Source: Colletotrichum lupini (Eukaryota; Ascomycota; Sordariomycetes; Glomerellales; Glomerellaceae). Taken from it: 64,000 nucleotides of DNA. The stretch covers positions 2,170,001 through 2,234,000 of the forward strand of contig NC_064676.1 in NCBI RefSeq assembly GCF_023278565.1, in the 5' to 3' direction. A program made the translations under genes and the position numbers. Below the pieces are notes generated by a model. The model saw only the letters and a program-made list of their open reading frames with translations. It was not told the origin of the DNA and did not search any database. Below are positions 22,835 to 35,537 of this stretch, piece by piece (the stretch's first letter is position 1; the number at the start of each line of letters is the position of its first letter).

Positions 22835-24180
22835 TCACAATGATCTCAGTCTCACACACCAGCCCGTGATTTTCTCAACCCAATTGAAGTCGCGACTCCC
22901 TCTCCCACCCGGCCAGCTTTGACCATGTTCCGGAACCGGATCCTCGGGCTGCACAGCAACCCTCTGCCGAGCAAAAGAGAAGAAAAAGCCCGCCCAGCAT
23001 CTGTTTGAATCATGTTGTTAGCCACCCCATCCCTCTCGGTCTCGAGGTTGCTGATTAAGTGATCAACCTCCATCCTGAACAACAGTCGCATTGTTTTCGT
23101 TTCCGAGTCCCATTTCTTTCTGAGACCTTCGCCTTGCAGATACAATGGATACAGCAAAAAAACATGCTTGTTGCCTCGGTCCGCATCCGTTCGCAGGGAG
23201 GCTGTTGTTTTCCCCAGCTCTCCCGTCGCCCTATCCTCTTGACGCATGGACCTAATATCCGCACGGTTGAATCCATCCCAAAAGAGGCATCGAACCTCAC
23301 AGACGGCGGGCATGAGAGAATCCGAGTCCGATGGGTACTCCAGAATCGGAACTATCGACTGACAGATGCAACAATGTCGGTAAACCACCGCGCCAACCTC
23401 CCACACAAGTCTCATTTTTTCTATCCTTCCTCTCTCCCCGCAGACGCGGAGAAAAAAGGAATAAGACGGCGTCACAAGCTACCACAGGTCCCACAAACCG
23501 TGAAGCTTCCTTGGCCCCTGAGCTTTCGAGGCCGTTGAAATGTCTTGTCTTACCCAGCCAACCAGCCCCGACGTGCTGTTTTGTGCGCGAGAAATCAAAC
23601 CCGGCGCCAGAAGGATTGAAAAGAAATACCTACAAAAACCCAAGGCGGTTAAGTGAGACACCTAACCCGCCTCGTTCAGCCTTCCTGATTACCTACGCGT
23701 ACCTACCCGCCGCTGCCCGTACACCGTTGGATTTCCTTTTTCTTTCCCTTTTCCCGTTCCCCAGCGCGTGAGTGTCTCACCCTTTCGTGTAAGATGCTGG
23801 ATGGGAGGTTCTGATTGAACAAGCTAGACGTTCCAAGGGAGAGAAATAGGTCCAGACCCTTTTCCCCATGATGTCAGCCACCGTCATTCAACACCGTACT
23901 CTGTAGATCGTCCCCCGCATACGATGTCCAAGGTCCTTGCGATCGATCTCTCTGTTCAGGTGAGCGGTGGGTTCTTGGGCAGAATAGCTTCGGAAAATCT
24001 CCACCATAACCCGTAATCCTTTTCCATGAGAGTTTCTACATAGTACATAGTATTGGGTTCTATTTGATTTTCGTCACATTGTCTAAGCTCCAACAGGGTA
24101 GCTTTCGCGCGTGTTGTGCCTGGGGCCTGGGCCTGGGGTTTTGCCGATCTGGCAGCTCAACTTCATTTAGGTACCCATAT

Positions 24181-24201
24181 GAGCTGAGCTGAGCTGAGCT
24201 C
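24181..24201. repeat. (GAGCT)4 pentamer repeat
   Basis: Four tandem GAGCT units, each containing the AGCT palindrome. Confidence 0.9.
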
Positions 24202-24864
24202 CCAAAGTGGATTCTCACTAGCGGCGCGATGCGATATTGAACAGCGTCATCAGACTTTCGGGTGCTTGACATCACGCACTTTGGGTCCAAGTCACGCCCC
24301 CCTCTCTCAGAAGCTGTCTGCCTTGGGATAAACAATACAACTTTTCATCCGAAGTACAGCCTTTCACCTGAGAGCTCCTATAGCTAGTGCTCATTTGAAT
24401 TTGGTAGTAGGCAATCACGCAGCGGGAGCGAGCGGCGCATCCGTTTCTGTTTATGCTGCAGCACGTCGGCTGCAGGTCGAGACAACCTGAGCGCTAGGTG
24501 TTAGTCGGCGTTAATCATCGAGAGACGACACCATGACAAAAGCGTCCGCTGACATGTGTTTTGTTGGTTTCTCCCCGCAGCCACAGTCGGGTAGCCGCAG
24601 ATCGTGGCTTCCGCTCTACCCGTTCTCTCTGTGTAATCGCCGGGGTTTAACCCCCCCATTGCTTAGACCTCAATCTTGACTTCATAGCTTACGTTCAGTT
24701 GGTTTCCTGGCTGTTCAGCAGTAACCATAGGCTGGATGTCCCCTGTTGTTTTCTCATCTCTATCATATTCATCTCACTGAAAGAGGTCTCATATGAGCAC
24801 ATATAATATTTGACCATATTTGATATCTCCAACTAGCTTCTCCGACGATCCAGGAAACGACGTC

Positions 24865-27827
24865 ATGGCTCAACAGTGCTCGACGAGGCATGTCGCCGGC
24901 AGCCGCGCCGGGTACCTGCCGATCGAGGACTATGGTATGATTGGCAACATGCATACATGCGCGCTCGTGGGGACGAACGGTTCAGTTGACTTTATGTGCT
25001 GGTATGAGATTGCCTTTCTTCCTCATTTTGTCTTTATGCTACTTACACGTTCCCCTCGGGCCGACGTTACACTCGGCCGAGTGATGAACTTCCCAATGCT
25101 CTCTTCATCTCTTCCCATAGCAGCCGATGAGATGATCAACGGCATAAGATGCTACAAGAGGATCATCTCAATGTACCAAGATCTCGAGATCAAAATATCT
25201 TGAGACCAAAGCGGTTGAAAGGCCTATCTATCATCCGGCCCTCATGAGCTCAAATTCCCTAGTCGATGAGATACTACCACTTACATCTCGCCCACGAACC
25301 CTGACATCTGACGCACCATTGCCCAGGCCGGACTTCGATTCTCCCAGTATTTTTTGTCGGCTACTAGACCAGGAAAAGGGAGGCTTCTTCAGCATCTGTC
25401 CTCCTCTGTCCAAGCTGTGCACAACCAAGTGAGCAAACCCAACTACTTTCCTCCATCGTGATACCCCTGACCAGTTTCCAAAAAGACAACAATACCTCCC
25501 ATCCTCCAATATCTTGCAAACTAGATACATCCACGATGACGGCGTCGTCGACGTTGTGGACTTTTTCCCTCGACCCAAGACTGCCACGGTCATATCGAAG
25601 AGCACCCGCCAAGGCGCATTCCGTGAAACGACCAAGATCCAGGAGGAGCTGAAGAAATGGCTCGTCCGTCGGGTCGAGTGTATCCGCGGCCGTCTCCAGC
25701 TCGGTGGGTAGCCACTGTTCGATACTCACAAAGGTTCAGTTCATGCTAAGCTGACATTCCCAGATATTGAGATTTTCCCGGCCTTCCAATACGCCAGCGA
25801 GTCCCACGTCACCACCATCATCGAGCCGACTCACACGGCAAACAGCCCAAGCAAAGCCGTCACCTTTCACAGCGAGCACTACAAGATGCAGCTCGACGTC
25901 ACCATCGACGACGTCGTCCCCGAGTCCGAGGCGGACGCATCGGCAGCGGCGGCGGCGGCACCGGCGCCCTCCATCACTTTCAGAAAGGAGAAGCGCGACG
26001 GTCTGCTGGGCGAGGGCGTCGTCGCGCACCTGGAAATCACAGAGGGCCAGGCCGTCTCGTTCGTCCTGCGGAACGACAAGCCGGACCACGTCACGGAGAA
26101 CGTCACGACGGCGGTGCTCGACGGGCAGCAGCACGACACGCAGTCGTTTTGGTACAACTGGATCTCCAAGAGCAAGTACAAGGGCCGGTGGCGCGAGGTC
26201 GTCAACCGGAGCCTGATGCTGCTCAAGATGCTGACGTACGAGCCCACCGGCGCCATCGTGGCCGCGCCGACGTTTTCTATCCCCGAGGATATCGGTGGTG
26301 TTCGGTAAGGCATTTCACATAATCCCATTGTGCTTGTTTCTTCCCTCTGCTTCCCCTTCTTCCCCTTCAGCTCCACTAGAGAAAGCTCACTGGTTCACGA
26401 CAGGAACTGGGACTACCGCTTCTGCTGGGTCCGCGACTCGAGCTTCACAATCTACATCCTCCTCCGCCTCGGCTTCTCCGCCGAGGCAGACGCCTACATG
26501 GACTTCATCAGCGAGCGCTTCGTCAAGTCGCGCGGCCCCAGCGGCGAGCTGCCCATCATGTTCACCATCCGCGGCGAGACCGAGATCCCCGAGATGGAGC
26601 TCGACCACCTCGAGGGCTACCGCGGCAGCAAGCCCGTGCGGATCGGCAACGGCGCGGCGTTCCATCAGCAGTTTGACATCTACGGCGAGCTCATGGATGG
26701 TATCTATCTGTATAACAAGTACGGGAAGCCCATCAGCTGGGATCAGTGGTGTTCTGTGAGGGAGATGCTGGGTATGTGTTGTCTCTTTGGACGTTGATGA
26801 TGTTTTTTCTTTCTTCTGCTGAGCACTGGAGCTGACTTGCTGCATAGACTTTGTCCTTACTTTGACAGATCGTAAGTTGTCAACTTCTTTCCTATGGAAT
26901 AAGGACATGAGTATTGATGTTGACTAGAACCTGACATGTCCATCTGGGAGGTCCGCAATAAGAAGCAAAACTTCACCTACTCAAAAGTCATGCTCTGGGT
27001 CGCCTTCGACCGCGGCCTCCGGCTTGCAGACAAACGCAACTTCCCCTGTCCCAATCGTAGCAAATGGCTCGAAGCCCGCGATAACCTGATGGAGGAGATA
27101 ATGGAAAAGGGTACGTTTCCCTTATCCTCTGGCGCTAATCTACCCAACCTTTCACAACTCTCTATCCCTCCATTGTTCCTTGGCGCATACACATGCACAC
27201 ATGCCAAACATCACGCGCAAGAGCCGACTGAGAGCAGAGACGACAAACTGACAACCGCCGCACCGGCGGTATAACAGGCTACAACAAGGAGATGAAGTGC
27301 TTCGTCCAGAGCTACGAGAACAACACCATGCTCGACTCCTCCATCCTCATCGCCCCGCTCGTCTTCTTCATCGCCCCCAACGACCAGCGCTTCCTAAACA
27401 CAATGGACCGCATCCTCATGCCCCCCGAAAAGGGCGGCCTCACCAGCACAGGTCTCGTCTCCCGTTACGATACCGAGCTGTCAGACGATGGTACGCCCCC
27501 CCAAAACTCCCCATCTCTCGTGCGATGCGATACCTAACCTATATCGCTTGCTCCCCAGGCGTCGGCGGAAGAGAAGGCGCCTTTAGCATGTGCACCTTTT
27601 GGCTCGTCGAAGCGATGACGCGCGCCTCCGTCTACGAGCCAAAGTACCTCGTCCGCGCCGTCAACCTCTTTGAGAACATGCTGAGCTTCTCCAACCACCT
27701 CTCCATGTTCTCGGAAGAGATTGCCCGCAGCGGCGAGCAGCTCGGCAACACGCCCCAGGCTTTCAGCCACTTGGCCCTCATCAGTGCGGCTTTTAATCTG
27801 GATCGTGTTACCGGGTTCCAGCGATGA
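24865..27827 (+). CDS. GH15 glucoamylase/trehalase-like enzyme, intracellular
   Basis: Nine exons: 24865..25001, 25327..25428, 25486..25703, 25764..26304, 26404..26771, 26848..26871, 26928..27110, 27278..27490 and 27559..27827, encoding 684 aa. All junctions are GT..AG and in frame. The ATG at 24865 is preferred, although the frame is open 15 codons further upstream. The N-terminus [20 protein letters not shown] leading to [20 protein letters not shown] is the start of the GH15-related family called glucan 1,4-alpha-glucosidase. The catalytic (alpha/alpha)6 barrel contains [32 protein letters not shown] and [20 protein letters not shown] (general acid Glu in WEVR), and near the end [17 protein letters not shown] and [14 protein letters not shown]. 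There is no signal peptide and no CBM20, so it is probably cytosolic. Relatives act on maltose-type glucans or trehalose, and the substrate here is not determined. Exon 6 is only 24 bases. Confidence 0.93.
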
Positions 27828-28287
27828 TGTTCGGTCTGGGGGGTTTTTTTTTTGAGTGACTTACCGAGTTGGATGGAGTGTGGGAGGGATGAATTTAAGC
27901 TTGGATGAAGGTCATTTCATCTTGAGTGCCTCTGTTGTGCTACCACCTGTTACACAACCAGCCGCGTAAAAGGAGGATGGATCGAGATGAGGGACCCTTG
28001 GGGGATTTCTTGGAAATTCTCTGATGGTGTTGTCTGACTTCCCACCTTCTTCACCACGTCAAGAGATGTAGCAATCAGTAGCAATCAGTAGCATAACACG
28101 GTACATCGAAGAGGGCCCCGCCAGGAGATGCAGTTCATCACATCACACAGTTGGTACATTCATTGCAAAGTCTGACCGAGAAAGTACTTCTATTTTATGT
28201 AATTCTTTGATTATGATGGGTATGGGTGACCTCCAACTCCAGAACGCCAGTCTAGCCGAATGAGCTATTTCTGAAACCAAGAAAAAA
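27828..28287. other. Convergent 3' region, GH15 / RBM42-like
   Basis: 460 bases with the two 3' UTRs. A 10-bp word AGCAATCAGT is directly repeated at 28070-28092. No gene was seen. Confidence 0.5.
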
Positions 28288-29472
28288 TCATCCAAGCAAT
28301 TTGAGGCCGTTCTTGGTCTTCTGTCCAGGCTTGATGACACCGTGACTATGCACAGGGCCGAGGTGGGGTTCATACCCGGTACCATCTGCATTCTTGTTTC
28401 CTCCGCCACCACCGTTGCCAGAGTGCTTCTTGTTCTTGTTATTGCGGTTGTTGCGGTGGTCCTTGCCCTTGACGTTGGTGATCTTGATCTCCGTGTTCGC
28501 CTTGCGCACCGTGACGGGGTGGCTCTGGATGTACTTGCCATTCATCTCCTTGGCGGCCTGGAAAAAGTCGTCGGCGTCGCTGAAGGAGACGAAACCGTAC
28601 CCCTTGGACTTGGCGGTGCGCTTGTCGCGGATCACGCGTGCCTTCTGCACCGACTGCCATCGCGAAAAGGCCTTGAGGAGGGATTCGTCTGTGACTTCGC
28701 CCGCGAGGTTACCGACAAACAGGCGCAGGTGACTCGGATCCCACTCGGCGAGGGTGTCGTCGGTCCACTTCTTGCCGCCACCCTCGCGGACGACGGTCTT
28801 CTTGCGCTCGGGGGGTTGGTTCGCTGCTGCTGCCGCTGCGGCCGCGGCTGCGGGGTCGATGATGGGAGGGGTCGCGACGTTGCTGCCTGTTCCAGGGAAG
28901 CCCCCACGACCGCTGGGGACGACCGGGTCTTTACCGCTGGCGTCCTTAGTGCCGTTCGAGCTGTATGCGCTCTGCCACTGTGCTATCTGCATCGCCATGT
29001 CCGGGTCGTAGTCGGACGCCGAGGCGGCGGATGCGCCGGCGGCAGGGGCGCCGGTGCCGGGAATCGGGAACGGGTTGCGAATCTGCGGCGCTGCGCCGTA
29101 GGTCGAAGGCGGCGCATTGTAGCTCGAGGCCTGGCCGTAACGAGAGCCGGCGCCGGGTTGTGTGTATGAATCGTAAGAGGGCACCGGTGCTCCATAGCGG
29201 CCGGCGCCGCCTACCGAGGGCGACGGCGACGGTTGTTGCGAGTACGATGCGTAGGGTGAGCCATAATGGGCGGCGGGCGCGCTGGCATAGGTCGGTGCAC
29301 TCGAGTAGGAGGTAGGCGCGGATGAGGCTGCAGCTCCGTAGGCGGGTTTGAAGGCGGGCTTGAAGCCTCCGGATGACTTGCTCGGAGGGGGCCTCGCGGG
29401 CAGGGAGGGATGAGAAGGTGGATTGCCGGTAGAGGGGCCGCTTGAGATACCTGGAGGGGGCGGGTAGGCCAT
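28288..29472 (-). CDS. RNA-binding protein with single C-terminal RRM, RBM42-like
   Basis: A single exon of 394 aa. The N-terminal 210 residues are Pro/Ala/Ser/Tyr/Gly low complexity (start MAYPPPPGISSGPSTGNPPS). The linker ERKKTVVREGGGKKWTDDTL, followed by AEWDPSHLRLFVGNL, is the hallmark of the RBM42 family. The RRM spans about residues 250-328, with RNP2 LFVGNL and RNP1 KGYGFVSF and the insert SRWQSVQKARVIRDKRTAKS. The tail is Asn/Lys/Gly-rich and ends GVIKPGQKTKNGLKLLG. RBM42 homologues bind mRNA and associate with splicing and stress-granule factors in animals. The role in fungi is not established. The RRM assignment is very secure and the RBM42 orthology is probable. Confidence 0.92.
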   Translation of the reverse strand: MAYPPPPGISSGPSTGNPPSHPSLPARPPPSKSSGGFKPAFKPAYGAAASSAPTSYSSAPTYASAPAAHYGSPYASYSQQPSPSPSVGGAGRYGAPVPSYDSYTQPGAGSRYGQASSYNAPPSTYGAAPQIRNPFPIPGTGAPAAGASAASASDYDPDMAMQIAQWQSAYSSNGTKDASGKDPVVPSGRGGFPGTGSNVATPPIIDPAAAAAAAAAANQPPERKKTVVREGGGKKWTDDTLAEWDPSHLRLFVGNLAGEVTDESLLKAFSRWQSVQKARVIRDKRTAKSKGYGFVSFSDADDFFQAAKEMNGKYIQSHPVTVRKANTEIKITNVKGKDHRNNRNNKNKKHSGNGGGGGNKNADGTGYEPHLGPVHSHGVIKPGQKTKNGLKLLG

Positions 29473-32400
29473 GATGAATGAACTGCGGGTATGATACGGT
29501 TTTTTTGTGCAAGCAAGGCGCGTGTGGCTTTGCTTGAGCTTTTTTGTGGTAACGTACCTCTGAGCCTGGGATGTTCCTGCTCAAAGAAGTCAAATCTCCT
29601 TTGCTGTTTGCTATAGCCGACGGTGGGCGTGCTGTTGTCGGGGCTGTCGCAAATGCAGAGATGGGTTTTGCTGGTGATGTATTCGGAGAAATTGTGACGA
29701 TGTCGTCTCAGCCTCGGCGATGGTGTGTGGCCAATGTGGCTGGTGGCTGAGTTTGATCTGTCACGTGCCGTCTGTGGCTTGTTCGTGAAAGAAGCTCGGA
29801 CAGGGAAGTGTCCATTGCTTGGCACTGCTCTTCAACCTTCCAGGTGGGTGGACTACACCAACTGCCGCTCATTGCATCCCGCGCACCTAAATCAATGCTT
29901 CTCGAATCCCGAGGTTCACAATGCAGCCCATGCCGCCGATTAAACGCCCAGAGAAGTCTAAACTCGGAAAACAGGAATCCCAGTTCCGTCTTGAGCCATT
30001 TGATTATTTGGCACCGGCCGTGCTGGTCAGACTCACGTTCCGTTCGGCTGGGATTATCACCATCCCATTTAACCATGCTGTTCCTGCATCAGCTGCATTT
30101 TATCCGTCGGACATCTTCAGACGGACATAACGGATAATCAGTAGTGCAGCTATCGGTGTTTGCTGACTGACATCATGGCCTCCGTCGCCCTCCGACACGA
30201 CGCTGCGTTTTCCCTCGGTCAGGGCCATGCCAATCAGTAATGCGCGTGGATTCTAAGCGGAGCATTAGCGGAGTTCTCAACCGACGACTCCGGATCGTGC
30301 GACCGATCCAAGGCCCGAAGGCGGCGGTAACCCCCACTGAGGTTGCCCCTCGTTTTCCCTTTGTGAGGGCCATATTTCTCGATTTGTGAGCAGCGAGGGA
30401 CGGATTCACCGTCGGCGGTTGCGCTGCGGCTACGCTGCCTCCATCCACACCTTGAGGTACCTTGGGAGATGGAGGTGCGATATTTTCTGTCCCTTCTGCT
30501 GAGGGCGTGGGTCTCAACGAACCCAATAGATTGAGGCTGCTTCGGCCAAGCAGTCCAACTGGAGGAATTGGAGGGGTTCATTACGGCCAGCTTCGGTTTG
30601 GTTGGGGCCGACTTCCTCTGCACACCATTGGAAGCGCATCGTGATTTGTCGCGTATATCGAGCAAGGCCCGCTATCCGCTGTCCAGGGATAGGAAACGCG
30701 AGGCGCATGCGCATCGGCCGCTGTCTTTTTCCCATCCAATGCCTAATTATAATCGCAATCGTTTTGGTGGTTGGTAGTGGTGGTGGTAAGGCTGCGTCTT
30801 TCACGGCGTTCTCTCCGACTGAAGGCGGAGTGCCGAGCGCGCGCTCATGGATGAATAGCGACAACGCGACAACGCGACGTCCCAGTATCTCTCTGCACTG
30901 CAGGCCTCCTCCAGGGTTTGGACGTTCTCGAAGCTTTGCTGGAACGGCCCGGCAGCATGGGGGTCTCTTCTATGCTGAAGAAACGGAATTTCCTCCAATG
31001 CAGTCCGGAGCGAGAGACAGATGCTGCACGTGCAGGGCGGCTCTCAACTCAAAGTCGAGGGACGTTTGGGGCATGGCCATAGGCAAGACAACGATGGACC
31101 AGACAAATCACATTCCCTGTGGTTCCTCACCCCCTACCACCCAAGACGGTCCAGGAGCATACGAAGCGAGCGAGCGAGTACCGGAGCTCCGTTGGGAGGG
31201 CAATAATATTATATGCCGCCAGCAGACAGGCCGCAACGCTGCAGTGCGTCGCGCAAGATTAGCATTGGTGATTAGGCAAAGCCCCCGCGGCCTGTTAGAC
31301 CGAGCGCAGAGTGTTCCTCCGCGGCCGTGGGTTGCGAAACGTCAGGGTCTGACGCATCGAGTTTGAATACCGGAGTCGCAAATCCCTCCCCTGGAACACG
31401 CAGAGTGTGAGACATGCTCACGGCGGCCAATGGGAACGGGTGCCTATCGCCGAATCGGACCACAACAGGACGGATCCAGAAGCGCCTTTTTGCACGACGG
31501 GCTTCGTCAGGCTGGCGCGCTGCTTGACTAAAACACCACCGGCGTGGAGCAGGCATGATGGTCGTTGCTGGGCCGCCCTCCGCCGTGCGGGCCGGTTCTC
31601 TTGCACAATGCGGTAACCGTGGTACATCGGAGTCGCAGTGGAGAGTTGGTCGGGTACATTTCATGCTCTCTGAGAGCACAAGTATACCTGGTTGGCGTAG
31701 GTGGTGTTTGGTGTCAATCTGCTTTGCCAGACACAGTCAAACGAGTGAAAAAGGCTTCTGGCTTATTTGCTCAACAACAAGAATGGCGGATGGCAGAGAA
31801 ACGCGGGAAAGGCGAGGTGACAGAAGAGAGCATCGTCATAAGTGCCCCTCCTTGACAGGCCGTCCAATTGGAGCTGGCTGGAGGAGGGTCTGGTCCTCTC
31901 AATGGAGCTCCACGTCCTGAGCGGTGATGTATGTGTCCCTCTTCTTTTCTGTATGCGTGTACATACTCCGTAATCCGTACGGAAGTGCTGGAAGTGAAAG
32001 TGGGATTGGATTGCCAAAGCATGGAAAATACAAGCAGCGCAAGGCAGAGTAAGGTACCTACATTCTGCGCATGTACCTCTTTGTCCATGAGTAAGCTCGT
32101 CCCGCCAACAGGAAAAAGCCAATCATCTCGAGTTAGTCCAGGAGAGTCCAGGAGGGGCGGCCACTGACCAGCCAAGTCAAAGCAGCAAAGCAGCCCTGTC
32201 GATGGTCGAACAAGCCGTCTAGTCCCGCTTTTCTGCCCAGTCTTTGAGAGATATCCCACCCCCAAAGAAAGAATGGGAAGCGATGGAAGAGAGAGAAAAA
32301 GTTGTATCCGTACCGCAGTAGGTAGAAGGCCACGCTGAGAAAGCACCGGGAGGTACTTGTCGACTTCCATTGGGAACTTGGGGGAGTGGGAGTGTGCACA

Positions 32401-32648
32401 TCTGCGCTTGTCATGGGTGGCCCCTGCACTAAGACAAACCACCCCCCCTCCCCTCCTACCCCTCCGTCGACCCTCCCCCTACAAACTTCGTCCGGGTTGA
32501 CGAAAGCTCCAGCTTCTCGTCTCCTTCTTGACACATTCCCTAGAGATAAATAACTCGACGCTCCCGCATATCATCAAAGATTCGCGCGTTTGAACCTCTC
32601 CTCCATCAAACAACACCCCCCACCTAAACCACCGACACATCATTCATC
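29473..32648. other. Intergenic region upstream of RBM42-like and GND1 genes
   Basis: 3.2 kb between two divergent genes. It carries duplicated short words (GTTTTCCCTCGGTCAGGGCC at 30206 and a related GTTTTCCCTTTGTGAGGGCC at 30352, a GTCCAGGAG pair at 32137-32155) and a C/T-rich tract (32437-32485) ahead of GND1. ORFs such as + 30602-31366 give Arg-rich, domain-free translations and were rejected. Nothing else was recognised. Confidence 0.45.
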
Positions 32649-34738
32649 ATGTCTGGACCTGTGTAAGTAATACCTCGCTCTGCCTTCTAAACCCCTCTTC
32701 GCTCTCAAGCCAAAAGAAAAATTACCCCACCACCCCGCTCCCGACCTCCGATGCCTCACGACAATGACCATGGCTGCGAATTTCCCGCATGTCGACGTCC
32801 GTCGTGATGGCTTCGGTGCCGGTGCGGCCTCGGGAGGTGCCAATGCACATGTAACATTGGCCTCAAGTCATCGCCCTCTCCTTTCTCGACGCAATAACAT
32901 ACTCATGCTCGTAATGCAGCGCTCGTCTTGCCAACCTTGTGGCAGGCGTTGTGCCTGCTCCGAGGTCCCGCTCCGCTCTCCTTCTCCTCACACCTGAATA
33001 AGCAACGTCCGGCTAGTGAATACTCAAGCTGACCATCGTCACAGCGCTGATATGGGCCTCATCGGCCTGGCCGTTATGGGTCAAAAGTAAGTTCTACCAG
33101 ATTTCCATGTGTAAGAATTGAATCACTAACTCTCTCATAGCATTATCCTCAACGCCGCCGGTAATTCCGACAATCACATCCCATACCCATATTCAGGTGG
33201 CTAATATCCTTTTCTAGACCACGGTTTCACCGTTGCCGCCTTCAACCGTACCGTCTCCAAGGTCGACCGATTCTTGGCCAACGAGGCCAAGGGCAAGTCC
33301 ATCGTGGGCGCTCACTCTCTGGAGGAGTTCGTTTCAAAACTTAAGAGCCCCAAGCGAGTCATGCTTCTCGTCCAGGCCGGTAAGGCCGTCGATGACTACA
33401 TTGACACCCTCATCCCCCTCCTTGAGAAGGGTGACATCATCATCGACGGTGGTAACTCTCACTTCCCCGACTCCAACCGCCGCACCAAGTACTGCGCTTC
33501 CAAGGGCATCCGCTTCGTCGGCTCCGGTGTCTCTGGTGGTGAGGAGGGTGCCCGCTACGGTCCCTCCATGATGCCCGGTGGTAACGAGGAGGCCTGGCCC
33601 CACATCAAGGACCTTTTCCAGAGCATCTCCGCTAAGAGCGACAACGAGCCCTGCTGCGACTGGGTCGGTGATGAGGGTGCCGGTCACTACGTCAAGATGG
33701 TCCACAACGGTATTGAGTACGGTGACATGCAGCTTATCTGCGAGGTATGCAACCCCACCCGAGCTCCTCGTAGTTATATGCTGGTAGCTAACACCACATC
33801 CAGGCCTACGATATCCTGAAGCGCGGTCTCGGCCTCTCCTGCAAGGAGATTGGCGATGTCTTCGCCAAGTGGAACAAGGGTGTCTTGGACTCTTTCCTGA
33901 TCGAGATCACCCGTGACATTCTGTACTACAACGATGACGATGGAACTCCCCTCGTCGAGAAGATCCTCGACCAGGCTGGTCAGAAGGGTACCGGCAAGTG
34001 GACCGCTATCAACGCCCTTGACCTCGGTATGCCCGTCACCCTCATCGCCGAGGCTGTCCTTGCCCGCTGCCTGTCCTCCATCAAGGAGGAGCGTGTTAAG
34101 GCTTCCAGCAAGCTCCAGTACGTTGGCCGCACCAACAAGTTCGAGGGCAACAAGGAGCAGTTCATCGACGACCTCGAGCAGGCTCTGTACGCCTCCAAGA
34201 TCGTCTCCTACGCTCAGGGTTTCCAATTGATGAACGAGGCCGCCAAGGAGTACGGCTGGAAGCTTAACAAGCCCTCCATCGCCCTCATGTGGCGTGGTGG
34301 CTGCATTATCCGCTCCGTCTTCCTCAAGGACATCACCAACGCTTTCCGCAGCAACCCCGACCTCGAGAACCTTCTCTTCGACGACTTCTTCAACAAGGCC
34401 ATCCACACTGCTCAGCCCGGCTGGAGAGACGTCGTCGCCAAGGCCGCCCTCCTCGGTATCCCGACCCCGGCCTTCTCCACCGCTCTGTCTTGGTTCGACG
34501 GTTACCGCACCAAGGATCTCCCCGCCAACCTCCTCCAGGCTCAGCGCGACTACTTCGGTAAGCTTCTTGATACCACGAAGTCCTTTGACATTTTGCTAAT
34601 CATACTGTTTCTGCAGGTGCCCACACCTTCCTCGTCAAGCCCGAGTCAGCTAACGACAAGTACCCCGCTGGCCAGTACCACCACGTCAACTGGACCGGCC
34701 GCGGAGGTAACGTCTCTGCTTCTACATACAACGCTTAA
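32649..34738 (+). CDS. GND1: 6-phosphogluconate dehydrogenase, decarboxylating
   Basis: Six exons: 32649..32662, 33045..33086, 33141..33160, 33218..33744, 33804..34557 and 34617..34738, encoding 492 aa, the usual length. The first exon codes only MSGPV (the last codon is split), the first intron is long (382 bp), and exon 3 is a 20-base micro-exon. The N-terminal NADP-binding Rossmann motif is GLIGLAVMGQN. The substrate region has VQAGKAVDDYIDTLIPLLE, IIDGGNSHFPDS, GSGVSGGEEGARYGPSMMPG (the 6PGDH signature) and HYVKMVHNGIEYGDMQLI with the catalytic Lys. The protein ends GRGGNVSASTYNA. The enzyme makes ribulose-5-phosphate, CO2 and NADPH in the cytosolic oxidative pentose phosphate pathway. 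The codons favour C-ending synonyms strongly, in keeping with high expression. Confidence 0.98.
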
Positions 34739-35537
34739 TGGTTTTCTGGATAGGTTAAATAGAGGGCTCACTATAAGAACTGGTATAAGGATGCCAGGAG
34801 AATGAAATGAAATGATTACACGTAATTGAAACAAAAAGTTCCACCACTTTCTCATTCCGAACCCTTCCAACGTGCGCCATGCCGAATTTATGAGGTGAAG
34901 CTGTTGAGCAGAAGCTCGTCTTAGCTATGACCAAAGGCGGACGACTATCTAGCAAAAAGTTAAAACACACACAGTCACACAGTGTGTCATGATGCAAGTC
35001 TCATAAGTAAGCATGTGTGGCAACGTGTTGTACCTTGACTATACTCCACATCCTTCCACATCACTTTTCTTCTATGTAGAAAGATCTTGCGATGCGAAAG
35101 GAATCTGACGAAAACTTGACCCCTCCTTTACCGGCGAAGAGCCGGCTCAAGGTCGGGACTAACAGCGAACACGGAGCTGCTGGCACAGTGTGTTCGGAGG
35201 CTGGACTCACGGTACCCGAGAAATTGTACCCACATGCACGGACCCTAACCGGTACCTCTATGATTGGCCAACTGTCTACAAGGGTCACTCGTGGTGCCGC
35301 AGCCTCGTCGCGACAAATTTGGGGACCGCGAACCAAGCTGCAAGTCAATCAATCCATCAACCAACAGTAGCTTCCCCAATTGTCGCGCCATCTCAATCCT
35401 TCCCACGTCTTTGTCGATTGCCCTCCTCACAGATAATCACGGCCTGAGGAGACAATCGCTTGTTCTGCGCGACAAAAGCTGTGCATCAGCATCCGCCCCA
35501 ACCCCATCGCATCATAAATCCCACGTCGCGATCCACC
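34739..35537. other. Intergenic region between GND1 and SSR4
   Basis: 800 bases: the 3' UTR of GND1 and the promoter of SSR4. Short domain-free ORFs occur on both strands. Nothing specific was recognised. Confidence 0.45.

Larger units (their letters stand above)
21483..24864. other. Long intergenic region between transposon and GH15 gene
   Basis: 3.4 kb without a supported gene. It contains a 41-bp GA microsatellite, a GAGCT pentamer repeat, a CTACCTACCTACCTAG run near 22690 and several TAGGTACC-like words common in this window. ORFs here (for example minus 22852-23475, 207 codons) have no domain. The last few hundred bases are presumably the GH15 promoter. Confidence 0.45.

Noticed and set aside
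22852..23475. 207-codon minus-strand ORF between transposon and GH15 gene
   Set aside because: No recognisable motif or secretion signal, with overlapping ORFs of similar length on the other strand.
30602..31366. 254-codon + ORF upstream of GND1
   Set aside because: An Arg/Pro/Ser-rich, patternless translation in GC-rich intergenic DNA. No domain and no splice partners were found.
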